A DNA stretch of 64,000 nt from an uncultured Erysipelotrichaceae bacterium (GTDB taxonomy: Bacteria; Bacillota_I; Bacilli_A; RF39; UBA660), in NCBI GenBank assembly GCA_902789225.1, contig CADANC010000002.1, positions 62,001 through 126,000 of the forward strand. The letters are read 5' to 3'. The notes beneath the pieces were generated by a model. That model worked only from the letters and a program-made list of their open reading frames with translations. It did not search any database and was not told the DNA's origin. A program made the position numbers and the translations under genes. This document shows, piece after piece, positions 54,601 to 63,291 of the stretch (position 1 is the stretch's first letter; the number at the start of each line of letters is the position of its first letter).

Positions 54601-57600
54601 TCCTGACGAATAGTTACCTAGTGATTGGAATAGTTCATTAACAGAATAATAAAGGGTTGAATTTGATTCAAAATCACTTACGCTTGTTACTTGAGTAAGT
54701 TTTTCAAATAAAGCTGCAACTGAAGGATTAAATCTATTATCAATTACACTACTTTTTATATCTAAACTACTTAATCCTTCTAAGAATGTAGTCATTTCAC
54801 CAGCATCAAAAGTTCCTATAGTTGAAACAATTGCATCATTTGCTATCCACCAGTTTTGTGTATCTTTCATTCTTGAAATAACTGTTGCTAATTCTGAAGC
54901 GGTCATACTATTAATAAATTGTCTCATTGCTGAAGTATTCATTATTTTATCGAATGATTGTTGAGTGCCAGAAGTTAAATAAGGTAATAGCATTCTTGCT
55001 TTTGAATCAGTATCTAAGTTCATAGTTAATAATGAATCTATTTTTGTACTTCCAGCTAACTTATTTAAGAATACTGGATCTTTAATTAATTCAAATGTAA
55101 TATCATTTCCAAGTTGAGAATAAATAGGTGACTTCATTAATGTATTTAAGAATACTTCTTTAAATATTTCCGATGTACTAAATATTGCTGGAGGTGAAGT
55201 TGTGTTTTTAATGTCATTGATTATTCTCTTATTAGATTCAAAGTTTTGGCTTCCAGGTTGTAATGCTTGTACCCTCATGTAAACATATTGGAAACCATCG
55301 ACAATCTTAAATGCAGTTTCACAGATTTGTGAATTGGAATGCGCTGGAATAATATTCTTTAATTTAGCTGCTAACTCAGGGTGTTCACTTAGATAATTCA
55401 TATTAGCAAAATTACTAATTAAATCTGTATAGAAACTATCTATTACACTACTCCATTGACCATTTCCTAAATTGCTATATAAAACATCAAGATTTAATGA
55501 GCTACAACTATCCAAAAACTCTGAAAGTTGTTCAGCATTATATCCAAAAATAGTATTTTTTATTGTTGGGCTTACTATCCAACTATATGTGTTTGAACCC
55601 ATATTAGTAAGTAAATTACCTAATTGAGTTGGTGACATATTTTGTATGAGATTTGCTGCACCTCTACTGTGATATAAGTATGTACTAAAATGAGTTGGAG
55701 TCAACACTGAGAATATGGATTGTTCTCTTGATATTGATTTTGATGCTTCTTCTAAATGTACATCTAAAACCCATGTTCTATCTTCTAATAGACATTGTGC
55801 AAATATTGGATTTTCTAATAATTTTAATAAAATACTAGTATCAACAGTTGAATTAAATTTTCCATTATTCATTAATTCACGAATAAACCATCTGTGGAAA
55901 GTATCAACATCTGCAAATTTTATAGGAACATCTGTTGCAGAAATATTGTTTACTGCATCTAAAATACTTAGTGCTTCACCAACTTTTACAAAATTTATTG
56001 TATCTGCATACCTTTCGAATTGATTAGCTTCTATGTTTGAAGTGAATGTTGAATATAACATACTTGAGAAGTCTTGTCCTAGTATTGTATATAAAGAATG
56101 TATATTTTGAGATGATCCTGTCAACATTAATTGGGTATAATTAGCAATTATTTCATGGTATGCTGCTATTTCTCTATCTATAGCTGTTCTTGGTCTAGTT
56201 TTTTTCTTATCATAATAGTCATAATAATCTGCTGAATGTCTATAAGTTATATATATTTGTCTTCCACTAAGATCTTGATTTCTACCATAAGTTAAAGCAC
56301 TTATAATATCAGATAATGCACACGCATCAGAAAATTTTGTTCTTGCTATTCTATCATTAATTTTTGATATATTAGCATTAATTATTGCTTGAGCAGCTTT
56401 ATTTGCATCAAATCCATTATTATTAAAATCATTAACTAGATTTTCTATTAAATCAGAATGGTATCCAAGCTTTACTAATGTTTCTGTAAGATTGTTTATT
56501 GTTGTTTGTTTCATAAATACTGCTTTAAAACCTAGAGATCTAGCTAGTGACTGTTTATATTGTGCTATTGTTTTTCGTTTAGTTCGCATCAATTCGTCTT
56601 CATAATCGATTTGTGCTTGTGACTCACAATATTGTTGTACTTGAGATAAATAGTTCTCTAATTGTCCCAGTGTATGTGCGGCATTTCTATCATATGTCAT
56701 TCTATTTCTTGCATCCTGAGATGCACTATACCATGTTGTAGGAATTATTTCGTGAGAAATATAATAGTATAAGGCATGTCCTAATTCGTGCATGATAGTT
56801 CCTTGATCTAGCATAGCTGTATGAAGTTTACCAATTTCTATATTTGATCCAGATGAACTAAAGTGACAATCTGAATATGTTTGTGAAGTTATGCAAAAAT
56901 TAGGGTCCATTTGTTTTATTTTCATTATTGTTCTTATAACTTGAGGTGCATATGGATTCCCTTTAGTATATGCCATTGATAGTGTTTGGTATAGCAAAGA
57001 TACTGCTTTAGGATCACTTTTTCTTCCTGAGTCTAATGCATTCTGGAACTCAGTAAATAATATGTTTGTGATTTGTATTGATTCAAAATAAGCATTATTT
57101 ACTCTCTCTATTGCTCTAGCAAATTCAAATTCATCTACTCTATATAACATAGGTTCTGTGATTGTTCTTGATAAATCTTGAAAGTTTCCTGTTCTACCAA
57201 TTTCAGTTAGGTATGTTAATACATCTTCATAAGTTTGGAACCTTGATCCACCGGCATATGCTTTTGCTACTTCGATCATTTTTTCTTGTAATTGTAATAC
57301 TTTATTATAAGAAGTTATTCCTTCATATATAGACGTATAGTCAAATTTTCCAGTAAATGATGCGTATTTATTATAATTTACTTTTATTGTTTCTAATTCA
57401 GAATAGTTAAAATCTTTAGGGAACTTTATATCTTGCAATTGCTGTCCACTGATATATGCTTCTACTAATCTTGAAGCTTCCGCTGGGGTAATTTTACATT
57501 CTTTAGCAACATTATCTATTGCATTTTGTATATCAACATTCATTTTATTAGTTATATTTCCATTTATTCTATCTAAAGCAGTTGTAACTTCAGAAATACT

Positions 57601-60600
57601 GTATCGACTTATGATAGATCTGCAATTGGCCCTAGTTGTAATAAGATTTTTTTGTCCTGTTCGTACATAATCATACATTTGTTTAAGAGCTCCCACTGTT
57701 GTTAAATCTAGTCTTTCTCCAGTTTTTACCATTGCTAATAATGTATCATTATATATTTGTTGTTCTCTTGTAATATTTGATAAATCTCCAGGAGGGTGAA
57801 ATTGTCCTGAGTATAGTGAAGTTGGTCCACTGTATTCTTGTGCTACCTTTACAGTTTCTGCTATAGATGGAGCTTCAAAGCCGTGAATGATACCACTTAT
57901 TCTTCTAATAATTTCTTCTTTAGTTATTTGTTTTGCTTGTTGTTCTACAAGGCCAAATTCAATTAGTTTGTAAGCATCTAGCGCTTCTTGTTCTTGTTGT
58001 GTTAATTCTTCTCCATTCATTTGTTTAGCTACTGCATCGTTAAATACAGCTCCAGCTTTTAATGACTGTAATGCCTCTTGAAATGTAGCACCACTTTGTA
58101 TTTGTCCAATTACCTCTTTAATTGAATATCTATCATTAACTTTTTCTGATGCCTCTTGTTGTGCAACATTATAATTAATAGCGTCAATAAATTGTTGAGA
58201 TGCTGTTTTACTCGTATCGATATGACCATCATACATACCGTTTGCTATACCATATGAAGTAAGAGCTGTTGTTTTGGCACTTCCGAATGCACCGAATACC
58301 AAACCTGAGAAGAAACCTCCTTTAAATGCTTGGATTAATTGGTCACGAAAGTCATCTCTTAATCTCATACCAATTTCTTCATCAGTTAATCCTAATTTTT
58401 TGTAATGCTCTGCTGCTACCTCTATTTTACTTTTATCTTTAGCAATAACTAAATCAAAGAATGTATTCAATAATTCAGTACAAAATTCTTCTTCACCTTC
58501 TGCAATTCCTTGACTAATTGAACCTGCTACACAAAAAACTAATTTTGAAACAAAATCTTGTGCTGCTTTACTTGTAAATAAATCTCCACACCTACCAGCT
58601 AAACTTTTTGTTACTGAGCCTAACGCTCCTTCTAGATTAAATAAGTGTCCTAATGAGTATGATTCCATTGCAGTTTCAACAATAGCAGATGTTGTTGCTA
58701 ATAAAACAGCTTGGGCATCTGTTAATCCTCTATCAAGTGATTCATTTAATGTTGAAACATATGCTCTTGAACCCATTAAAGTAGCACTTAATATTGCATT
58801 AACAGCCAATCCTGCTCCACCGGTAAAATAAGTAACCGCTATTAAAGATAAGGAATCTGCCATAGACATACCTGTATCATATACAAATTGCCATGTTTCT
58901 CCGTATTTATCTCCTATGTTATAGCTTACTCGTTGTCTCATTGTGTCGCCAGAACTATAAACATCACATCTTGCTATTTTATATCCTTGTGCTACAGCAC
59001 TATATGAATGAATAGCTGCACTAATTCCTTCAAATGGTGTTCCTATTACTGACCATAATGAGGCTAAGAAAGGATGTTTATCGGCAAATTCTTGATCTAA
59101 TTCTTGTTGACGATATAGCCATCTTTCATCTAGTTTATCAGCTAAATTTACTTCTTCATCATTTATGAAGTTTAAATAATCATATAATTCTTCTATAGGG
59201 TGTTCTGAGGTGTTCATTATATAATTAAGAACAGCTATTTCTTCTTCTGATAATGGTAAATTTCCCTCTCCATCTCTTTGTGATAGCCAATCTATATAGT
59301 GTTGAAGTAATGGATCATCTGAGGCATATTGATAAGCTTGACCATTCTTAAATACATATGCTGAAGGAGGAATCTCTCCATTTGCCATAGCTAAAATTAA
59401 TCTAACTATATCTTCTTTGTTGTTAATAAATTTTGTTTGTGGGCCACCATTATATGTCCATGCATATGGTTCATCATCTGGAATAATGTTATTAATATAG
59501 TCTGTATTAGCTGGATCATATGAACAGTTGTCTAAAAAGTCATCATTTCTAGTATATTTTCTAATGTTGTTTTCATAATATAGGTATTCATTTTCTACAT
59601 AATTTTTTACGCCTCTACAATATTCTATTTCGCTAACTAGTGCATCTATTCTTGCATCTAATTCTGCTACTCTTTTTGCTCTACTTTCTCTATGTTCAGC
59701 GGCTTTATCTAACATATCAAGATAGAATTCTCTTGTAGCTTCATCATAGTTATCCCATCTATGAACTACTTCATCATCTCTAAACCAATGATCTATTGTT
59801 TGTTCATAGCAATGTTCTTTTATTTGTTGTAAATACTCACTATCACCATACATTTCTTCATAAGTTAGTGGGGTATACATATAATTGCTACCATAGTTTC
59901 CTTGATAAGCCATATCATCGTATGGGTTTGAATATACATATTTGGTTTCATCTGTATCCGGATCAACATATGACCATGCTACAGGTTGATTCAATGCTTG
60001 TTCTAGAGTATATCCTTCATTTAATTTTATTATTATTTGTTCTACTGCATCTAATTCATGATCATCAGCTTTATTTCTTTCTTCTATTAATTTTGCTAAT
60101 TCAGTTTCTTTGTCATTTAGATATGCATCAAGTTCTTCCATGCTATTAAATACAAAGAACGGATAATCTTTTGATCTTATTGATTGAATCATGCTATTTT
60201 CAACCAATTTTTTATATCGTTCACTACCTATTTTATCTGCTTGTATTTCTTCAAATAGTTGTTTAACTGTTATTTGGCCATTTAAAATTTTATTTATATC
60301 TTCTTGCTCAATACCAAGAGAAGACAATTGGGCAACAAAGTCATCTGTTATATCTTCTGCTGTTAGAGTACCATCAACATCATGTCCAGTAATTATATAT
60401 GCTCTTCCATCATGAAAGAAATATTCGTTATCTGGAATATCTTCAGGGGCATACATTGACATACCTGTACCTGCTACTTTTATTTCAGTACCTTCTCCTT
60501 TGCCCATTCCTGTGTTTGAACCACCTGCTGTATTTTTTCCTGCATTTCCCCCTTCATAGCTAGCATCTGGGCCATCACTTGCTTTTAAGTCAGGTCCGTT

Positions 60601-61023
60601 ACCATCTGTGCCGCCAGCTTTAATTTCTCCTCCAGAAGTCATTTGCATATCTGTACCAGCCCCGTTACCACCGGCTTCACCACCAGTACCTCCTGTTTCA
60701 AATGAAGTTGATCCTGTTTGATTTGCATTTCCTCCTGTGCCACCTGGATTTGCTCCACCATCACCTGATGGATTATAAGCTGATGAGTCTTCTCCACCTG
60801 ATTGGCCTAGACCTTCTGTTCCATCACCGGCTACTTTATCTGATGTAGTCTCTGGGTTTCCACCTGGTCCATCTGACTCTTCTGTAAAGTCATAAGATTC
60901 AGTCTCTTGGCTTGGGTCTACACTTGTATTTTGAGTTGTTGTGTCAGTTGTTACTTGACCACTTTTTGTTTGACCTGATGCATCAATATCACCACCAATA
61001 AAACCTTTTATTACAAAACCCAT
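51673..61023 (-). CDS. Giant multidomain putative T7SS effector (metalloprotease-, papain- and ADP-ribosyltransferase-like)
   Basis: About 3116 residues from ATG 61023, with AGGTG 6 bases upstream; a GTG three codons earlier overlaps this site. There is no signal peptide. Residues 10-190: Gly/Thr/Asp/Ser low complexity. 190-650: charged, Tyr-rich. 650-920: Ala/Gly-rich hydrophobic helices (SLIAVTYFTGGAGLAVNAIL), perhaps membrane-inserting. HELGH at 1412-1416, with Glu1624 (AYHEIIANY) as a possible distal ligand. About 1736-1848 and 1974-2085 are similar helical modules. 2150-2440: beta-rich. Papain-like domain: Cys2464 (GPSGCAYMAF) and His2624 (GGHAMLITGV). C-terminus, about 2990-3090: ADP-ribosyltransferase-like fold with STT (3023-3025) and Q-N-E (3071-3073). 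DUF4176 and EssC neighbours suggest T7SS export. Targets unknown. Confidence 0.8.
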   Translation of the reverse strand: MGFVIKGFIGGDIDASGQTKSGQVTTDTTTQNTSVDPSQETESYDFTEESDGPGGNPETTSDKVAGDGTEGLGQSGGEDSSAYNPSGDGGANPGGTGGNANQTGSTSFETGGTGGEAGGNGAGTDMQMTSGGEIKAGGTDGNGPDLKASDGPDASYEGGNAGKNTAGGSNTGMGKGEGTEIKVAGTGMSMYAPEDIPDNEYFFHDGRAYIITGHDVDGTLTAEDITDDFVAQLSSLGIEQEDINKILNGQITVKQLFEEIQADKIGSERYKKLVENSMIQSIRSKDYPFFVFNSMEELDAYLNDKETELAKLIEERNKADDHELDAVEQIIIKLNEGYTLEQALNQPVAWSYVDPDTDETKYVYSNPYDDMAYQGNYGSNYMYTPLTYEEMYGDSEYLQQIKEHCYEQTIDHWFRDDEVVHRWDNYDEATREFYLDMLDKAAEHRESRAKRVAELDARIDALVSEIEYCRGVKNYVENEYLYYENNIRKYTRNDDFLDNCSYDPANTDYINNIIPDDEPYAWTYNGGPQTKFINNKEDIVRLILAMANGEIPPSAYVFKNGQAYQYASDDPLLQHYIDWLSQRDGEGNLPLSEEEIAVLNYIMNTSEHPIEELYDYLNFINDEEVNLADKLDERWLYRQQELDQEFADKHPFLASLWSVIGTPFEGISAAIHSYSAVAQGYKIARCDVYSSGDTMRQRVSYNIGDKYGETWQFVYDTGMSMADSLSLIAVTYFTGGAGLAVNAILSATLMGSRAYVSTLNESLDRGLTDAQAVLLATTSAIVETAMESYSLGHLFNLEGALGSVTKSLAGRCGDLFTSKAAQDFVSKLVFCVAGSISQGIAEGEEEFCTELLNTFFDLVIAKDKSKIEVAAEHYKKLGLTDEEIGMRLRDDFRDQLIQAFKGGFFSGLVFGAFGSAKTTALTSYGIANGMYDGHIDTSKTASQQFIDAINYNVAQQEASEKVNDRYSIKEVIGQIQSGATFQEALQSLKAGAVFNDAVAKQMNGEELTQQEQEALDAYKLIEFGLVEQQAKQITKEEIIRRISGIIHGFEAPSIAETVKVAQEYSGPTSLYSGQFHPPGDLSNITREQQIYNDTLLAMVKTGERLDLTTVGALKQMYDYVRTGQKNLITTRANCRSIISRYSISEVTTALDRINGNITNKMNVDIQNAIDNVAKECKITPAEASRLVEAYISGQQLQDIKFPKDFNYSELETIKVNYNKYASFTGKFDYTSIYEGITSYNKVLQLQEKMIEVAKAYAGGSRFQTYEDVLTYLTEIGRTGNFQDLSRTITEPMLYRVDEFEFARAIERVNNAYFESIQITNILFTEFQNALDSGRKSDPKAVSLLYQTLSMAYTKGNPYAPQVIRTIMKIKQMDPNFCITSQTYSDCHFSSSGSNIEIGKLHTAMLDQGTIMHELGHALYYYISHEIIPTTWYSASQDARNRMTYDRNAAHTLGQLENYLSQVQQYCESQAQIDYEDELMRTKRKTIAQYKQSLARSLGFKAVFMKQTTINNLTETLVKLGYHSDLIENLVNDFNNNGFDANKAAQAIINANISKINDRIARTKFSDACALSDIISALTYGRNQDLSGRQIYITYRHSADYYDYYDKKKTRPRTAIDREIAAYHEIIANYTQLMLTGSSQNIHSLYTILGQDFSSMLYSTFTSNIEANQFERYADTINFVKVGEALSILDAVNNISATDVPIKFADVDTFHRWFIRELMNNGKFNSTVDTSILLKLLENPIFAQCLLEDRTWVLDVHLEEASKSISREQSIFSVLTPTHFSTYLYHSRGAANLIQNMSPTQLGNLLTNMGSNTYSWIVSPTIKNTIFGYNAEQLSEFLDSCSSLNLDVLYSNLGNGQWSSVIDSFYTDLISNFANMNYLSEHPELAAKLKNIIPAHSNSQICETAFKIVDGFQYVYMRVQALQPGSQNFESNKRIINDIKNTTSPPAIFSTSEIFKEVFLNTLMKSPIYSQLGNDITFELIKDPVFLNKLAGSTKIDSLLTMNLDTDSKARMLLPYLTSGTQQSFDKIMNTSAMRQFINSMTASELATVISRMKDTQNWWIANDAIVSTIGTFDAGEMTTFLEGLSSLDIKSSVIDNRFNPSVAALFEKLTQVTSVSDFESNSTLYYSVNELFQSLGNYSSGIAELDSKIFSLGNNLKTIKENIAHKVIASAPQSLQPNMIIDSDARVKIIADSSYSHYNLTIEANGETTTIQVSTPFSIDDKVEISISECFRDSTMVESIISGNFKIISFTPNLVRDVLYVGNLQQGLYQATYVVDGIEYTAIKKSQYGGIDFGYDHQTGQTAELKSITYLGDMKIDMVDGVSVDDNSLYKMTYIEDGITKVLYVASQGGVIDLNSIISELKTKRMDFNSLTIEKVENTQGLFAGVKTLTDGLFAGDVYGGYQGNPELYLDSFFNSSVSMFEMEMGSRISDMISTFFPELATMSYREQRIIKMRLAKLYGPSGCAYMAFANTVTQYLSSIENGAEIYERAFGIPMQIDGKYTEEFLAISFCISGVAKETNGKLENLKAGIIDNLGYKGRYVKYITEYLAERGIKLETKHFDAGPNARANLLSSIVSSPGSFHILSAAEFDLELLSTSSQTGENVDAATASSRTVGRIKENVGGHAMLITGVTEAGEIIVSSWSKKYRFIPESLRRYSHSRSAVYKVDLSLADNITGPTVAPTINDSNQNLGPTTSEDIDVAAPTTLSLDSTHVIEADDSNTPTLTELANNIATPIVEDVGESEITTKDVGLVRDFLEELKINPNLTFQKYLMEKTGHSVIEFKDRNGAAEFFSNPAGILFNIMSNATIAERLGIKLKYVNKIDSICDEFRVLERVSPKRNFELLKMKIKSELKNSGLQLSEEGFDILTTAFAYKGLTNDEIDLEQMVNDFMKANEALPILTEEENMLIATIMSNFDTGLYKKMLENMTEAERNAIYIYTIMDGYKLFQQALKTPEKVDLASLYKEELGIDTTTSEALANLVLYINNNRIPATITTYQMAADFAGAKKRKLIDVGDSCKVGFKSTTISLEDLQVIASSPEYRDRNIILKIIVPEGSSASYIEPFSSVGGYIQNEVIIGPNQELVCIQEPYMEKIELTNPRDNKKYRKEFVIVPCILY

Positions 61024-61064
61024 ACTAAACACCTACTCTATTCTTATTCTATTATACTATTATT

Positions 61065-61092
61065 AGTATACCAAAATTCCTATCACTTTCAA
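61065..61092 (-). promoter_or_regulatory. Promoter of the giant gene
   Basis: -35 TTGAAA (61087-61092), 16-base spacer, -10 TATACT (61065-61070) on the minus strand. A second TATAAT lies about 15 bases downstream. Confidence 0.65.
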
Positions 61093-61118
61093 AGAAAAAA
61101 GCAACAAAATGTTGCTAT
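61093..61118 (-). terminator. Intrinsic terminator after the 214-residue gene
   Basis: AGCAACA / TGTTGCT, 7 bp with a 3-base loop and T-run on the minus strand, touching the stop codon at 61118. The T-run overlaps the -35 of the giant gene promoter. Confidence 0.8.
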
Positions 61119-61762
61119 TAATTCTTTATACTTGGTTTAATAAAATCTTGTGTTGTAGTTAATCCATCTTCATTTAGCATTGTTGATAAAGAATCATTTG
61201 TAATGAATGATAATGGTATTCCTATTTTTCCTTTAATTGCTTCTTCTATTTCTTTAAATATTTGATCTCTTTTGCTTTCAATTTGTTCAACAAGTTCATA
61301 ATCATCTACATCATATTCATTATAACCAAATTCAAAATATATGCTTTTGGATTTTACTAAGTTTTTATTTATAGGTTGACCTATAAATGTCTCGTCTCCA
61401 CCTTCAAATATAACATCTGGCAAAGTTCTATTGAATAGATCTTGAGTAATTATTCCGTTCTTTAAGTTTTCTATATCTTCCTTATCTAGTTTTTCTACAT
61501 GAAAATTATTTCTTAAAAACACATAATTATTATGAAGATTTGATGTTTGATGATAAAAGAAATGTGCATCTGTTATAGGCTTAGGAACAAATCCGTCTGA
61601 ATTAACCTTTTCATCTATCCCACTAAAATCATATACTTTATTAAGTATAGATTCAAAAGCTTTCTTATATTCTAATTGGCATTTTAAGAATTCATCATCG
61701 TCTTTAAATTTTTCTTTTATTAAATCTCTATCATAAGTATCTGGAACATAATTATATTTCAT
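61118..61762 (-). CDS. Hypothetical cytosolic protein upstream of the giant gene
   Basis: 214 residues, no recognised family. Charged, Asp/Glu/Lys-rich, no signal peptide or membrane helix. Central block KPITDAHFFYHQTSNLHNNY and FVPKPIT may be a fold core; the later part is acidic (GYNEYDVDDYELVEQIESKR). Extended -10 TGATATAAT about 20 bases before ATG 61762. It has its own terminator, so it is not co-transcribed with the giant gene, but the location makes an accessory or immunity role possible. Confidence 0.6.
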   Translation of the reverse strand: MKYNYVPDTYDRDLIKEKFKDDDEFLKCQLEYKKAFESILNKVYDFSGIDEKVNSDGFVPKPITDAHFFYHQTSNLHNNYVFLRNNFHVEKLDKEDIENLKNGIITQDLFNRTLPDVIFEGGDETFIGQPINKNLVKSKSIYFEFGYNEYDVDDYELVEQIESKRDQIFKEIEEAIKGKIGIPLSFITNDSLSTMLNEDGLTTTQDFIKPSIKN

Positions 61763-61782
61763 AAATACACCATCCTATTCAA

Positions 61783-61788
61783 ATTATA
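61783..61788 (-). promoter_or_regulatory. Extended -10 box of the 214-residue gene
   Basis: TGATATAAT on the minus strand, overlapping the end of the upstream gene's spacer. Confidence 0.45.
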
Positions 61789-61793
61789 TCATA

Positions 61794-62225
61794 TTATTTA
61801 AATTTACAGTTATAATCTCTCGCTTCTAGAGCCAATCTAAAATCATCATACTTCAAATTTGTTGAATTTATATTTTGAGATTTCCTATATTGATCAATGG
61901 TTCCTTTAATTTGATAAACTATTTTAGTATCTGTTTCTGAAGTTAATTCACAAGACATCTTTGCATCTAAATAATTTTTGCATAATTTTTCTCCATTTAC
62001 TGTATAATTTTCTCTTTTATTATATGAAAACTCAATAATAATATCTGTAACATAATTATTCTTTACAACCATATTATATTTTGTATCAAAATTACCTTCT
62101 TTTCCTTCACAAATAAAATTTCCGTTTTTTTCATCAAAATATAATATACCCACTATTTCAATGATTGATAATATTATTATAAGTAATACTATTGTTTTTA
62201 TTAAATTTTTTCTTTTCTTTTTAAT
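61794..62225 (-). CDS. Small membrane-anchored protein with probable ATT start
   Basis: 143 residues if started at ATT 62225 (codons 62225-62223). This start has GGGAGTG 5 bases upstream and adds a basic segment (KKKRKN) and a membrane helix (IVLLIIILSIIEIVGILYF) to the body, giving a normal N-terminal anchor. Starting at GTG 62153 would lack any ribosome site and cut the helix. The extracellular part (about 100 residues) is Lys/Asn/Thr-rich and ends with two or three Cys (MSCELTS; YNCKFK), perhaps a disulfide. Family unknown. Just downstream of the polyprenyl synthase. Confidence 0.6.
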   Translation of the reverse strand: MKKKRKNLIKTIVLLIIILSIIEIVGILYFDEKNGNFICEGKEGNFDTKYNMVVKNNYVTDIIIEFSYNKRENYTVNGEKLCKNYLDAKMSCELTSETDTKIVYQIKGTIDQYRKSQNINSTNLKYDDFRLALEARDYNCKFK

Positions 62226-62243
62226 AGTATCACTCCCTTTTTA

Positions 62244-63260
62244 TTATTTTTCTCTATTTTCTAAATAATCAACTAACTCCATTAAAATCTCTTTTGAATT
62301 ATTATCTAAATCTATATCTCTTAATTCTTCTTTTGCTTCTTTGAATAATTCTTTCATTTTTAATTTAGCTTTTTCTAATGATTTAGTTTCTTCAAATAAT
62401 ATCTTTACTTCTTCATTTTTATTCTTTTTACCATAGTTTTTCTTTAAATTTTCTTTGTCTTTTTCTTTTGCGTAAGAATATAATAATGTTTGTTTATATT
62501 CTTCTATATCAGTTGTAGTTTTTCCTATATTGCTACCATATATACCTAGTATATCATCTTTTATTTGAAATGCGATACCTATTTTAATTAGTGGTTTATT
62601 TATTTCATCTTTTATCATATTTCCTAATAATAAACCCAATCTATATGGACCTAATATAGAGTACCAAGCTGTTTTTAATTCAGCTATATTTAGTATTTCT
62701 TTTTCTAATTCTTCAACATCATAAAATTCTTCTTGAAAAGGAATCATTATATCTAACATTTCACCTTTATATGTATTTTGTGATATATGAATAAATTCAT
62801 CTAATAGATCTTTATTATTATATTTATTAATTATCTTAATACATTCATATAATCCATAATCTCCAATACATAGTGCCATTGAATTTGAAACATTATTCAA
62901 TTTATGATTGAAATTATCAGTATTATCATCTTTTTTATATTCTTCTTTGTATTTTTCATGAATAGTAATTTTATCTCTTCTAAGAGATGATTCGTCTATT
63001 ATGTCATCATGGATAAGAATTGATGTTTCAAATAATTCATATGCCATTGCTAGATCTAGATATTTATCATCATTATTTCCTGATGCCATATATCCCATTC
63101 TAATTAGTGTTCCTCTGATGCATTTTCCTCCGCTATTCATTCTAAGTAATTCATTTAACGCTTCTTTTAAAAATGGGGATTTTTCTTCATTTTTATAATA
63201 TTGTTGGAATCTGTTTTTAACTTTTTCTCTTGTATCATTTATTAACTCTTTAAAATTCAT
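62244..63260 (-). CDS. Polyprenyl diphosphate synthase
   Basis: 338 residues. Trans-prenyltransferase with both Asp-rich motifs: ILIHDDIIDESSLRRDK (first DDxxD, about 86-91) and FQIKDDILGIYG (second DDxxG). Basic residues in SGGKCIRGTLIR bind the diphosphate. Chain length cannot be predicted confidently; it could make farnesyl or longer products for quinone, undecaprenol precursor or wall lipids. Own extended -10 promoter. The C-terminal part is unusually Lys/Glu-rich. No other isoprenoid gene is in the window. Confidence 0.88.
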   Translation of the reverse strand: MNFKELINDTREKVKNRFQQYYKNEEKSPFLKEALNELLRMNSGGKCIRGTLIRMGYMASGNNDDKYLDLAMAYELFETSILIHDDIIDESSLRRDKITIHEKYKEEYKKDDNTDNFNHKLNNVSNSMALCIGDYGLYECIKIINKYNNKDLLDEFIHISQNTYKGEMLDIMIPFQEEFYDVEELEKEILNIAELKTAWYSILGPYRLGLLLGNMIKDEINKPLIKIGIAFQIKDDILGIYGSNIGKTTTDIEEYKQTLLYSYAKEKDKENLKKNYGKKNKNEEVKILFEETKSLEKAKLKMKELFKEAKEELRDIDLDNNSKEILMELVDYLENREK

Positions 63261-63277
63261 AATTGTACCTCTATTTC

Positions 63278-63283
63278 ATTATA
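63278..63283 (-). promoter_or_regulatory. Extended -10 box of the polyprenyl synthase gene
   Basis: TGTTATAAT on the minus strand, about 17 bases before the start codon. Confidence 0.6.
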
Positions 63284-63291
63284 ACATAAGA

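Noticed and set aside
60490-60990. CRISPR or tandem-repeat array in the Gly-rich N-terminus region of the giant gene
   Set aside because: Repeats are irregular codons for Gly/Thr/Ser and stay in frame; there are no regularly spaced direct repeats.
51673-61023. Prophage or phage tape-measure origin for the giant gene
   Set aside because: No phage structural, terminase or integrase genes are nearby; T7SS neighbours explain the context better, although distant similarity of the hydrophobic part to phage or ICE proteins cannot be excluded.
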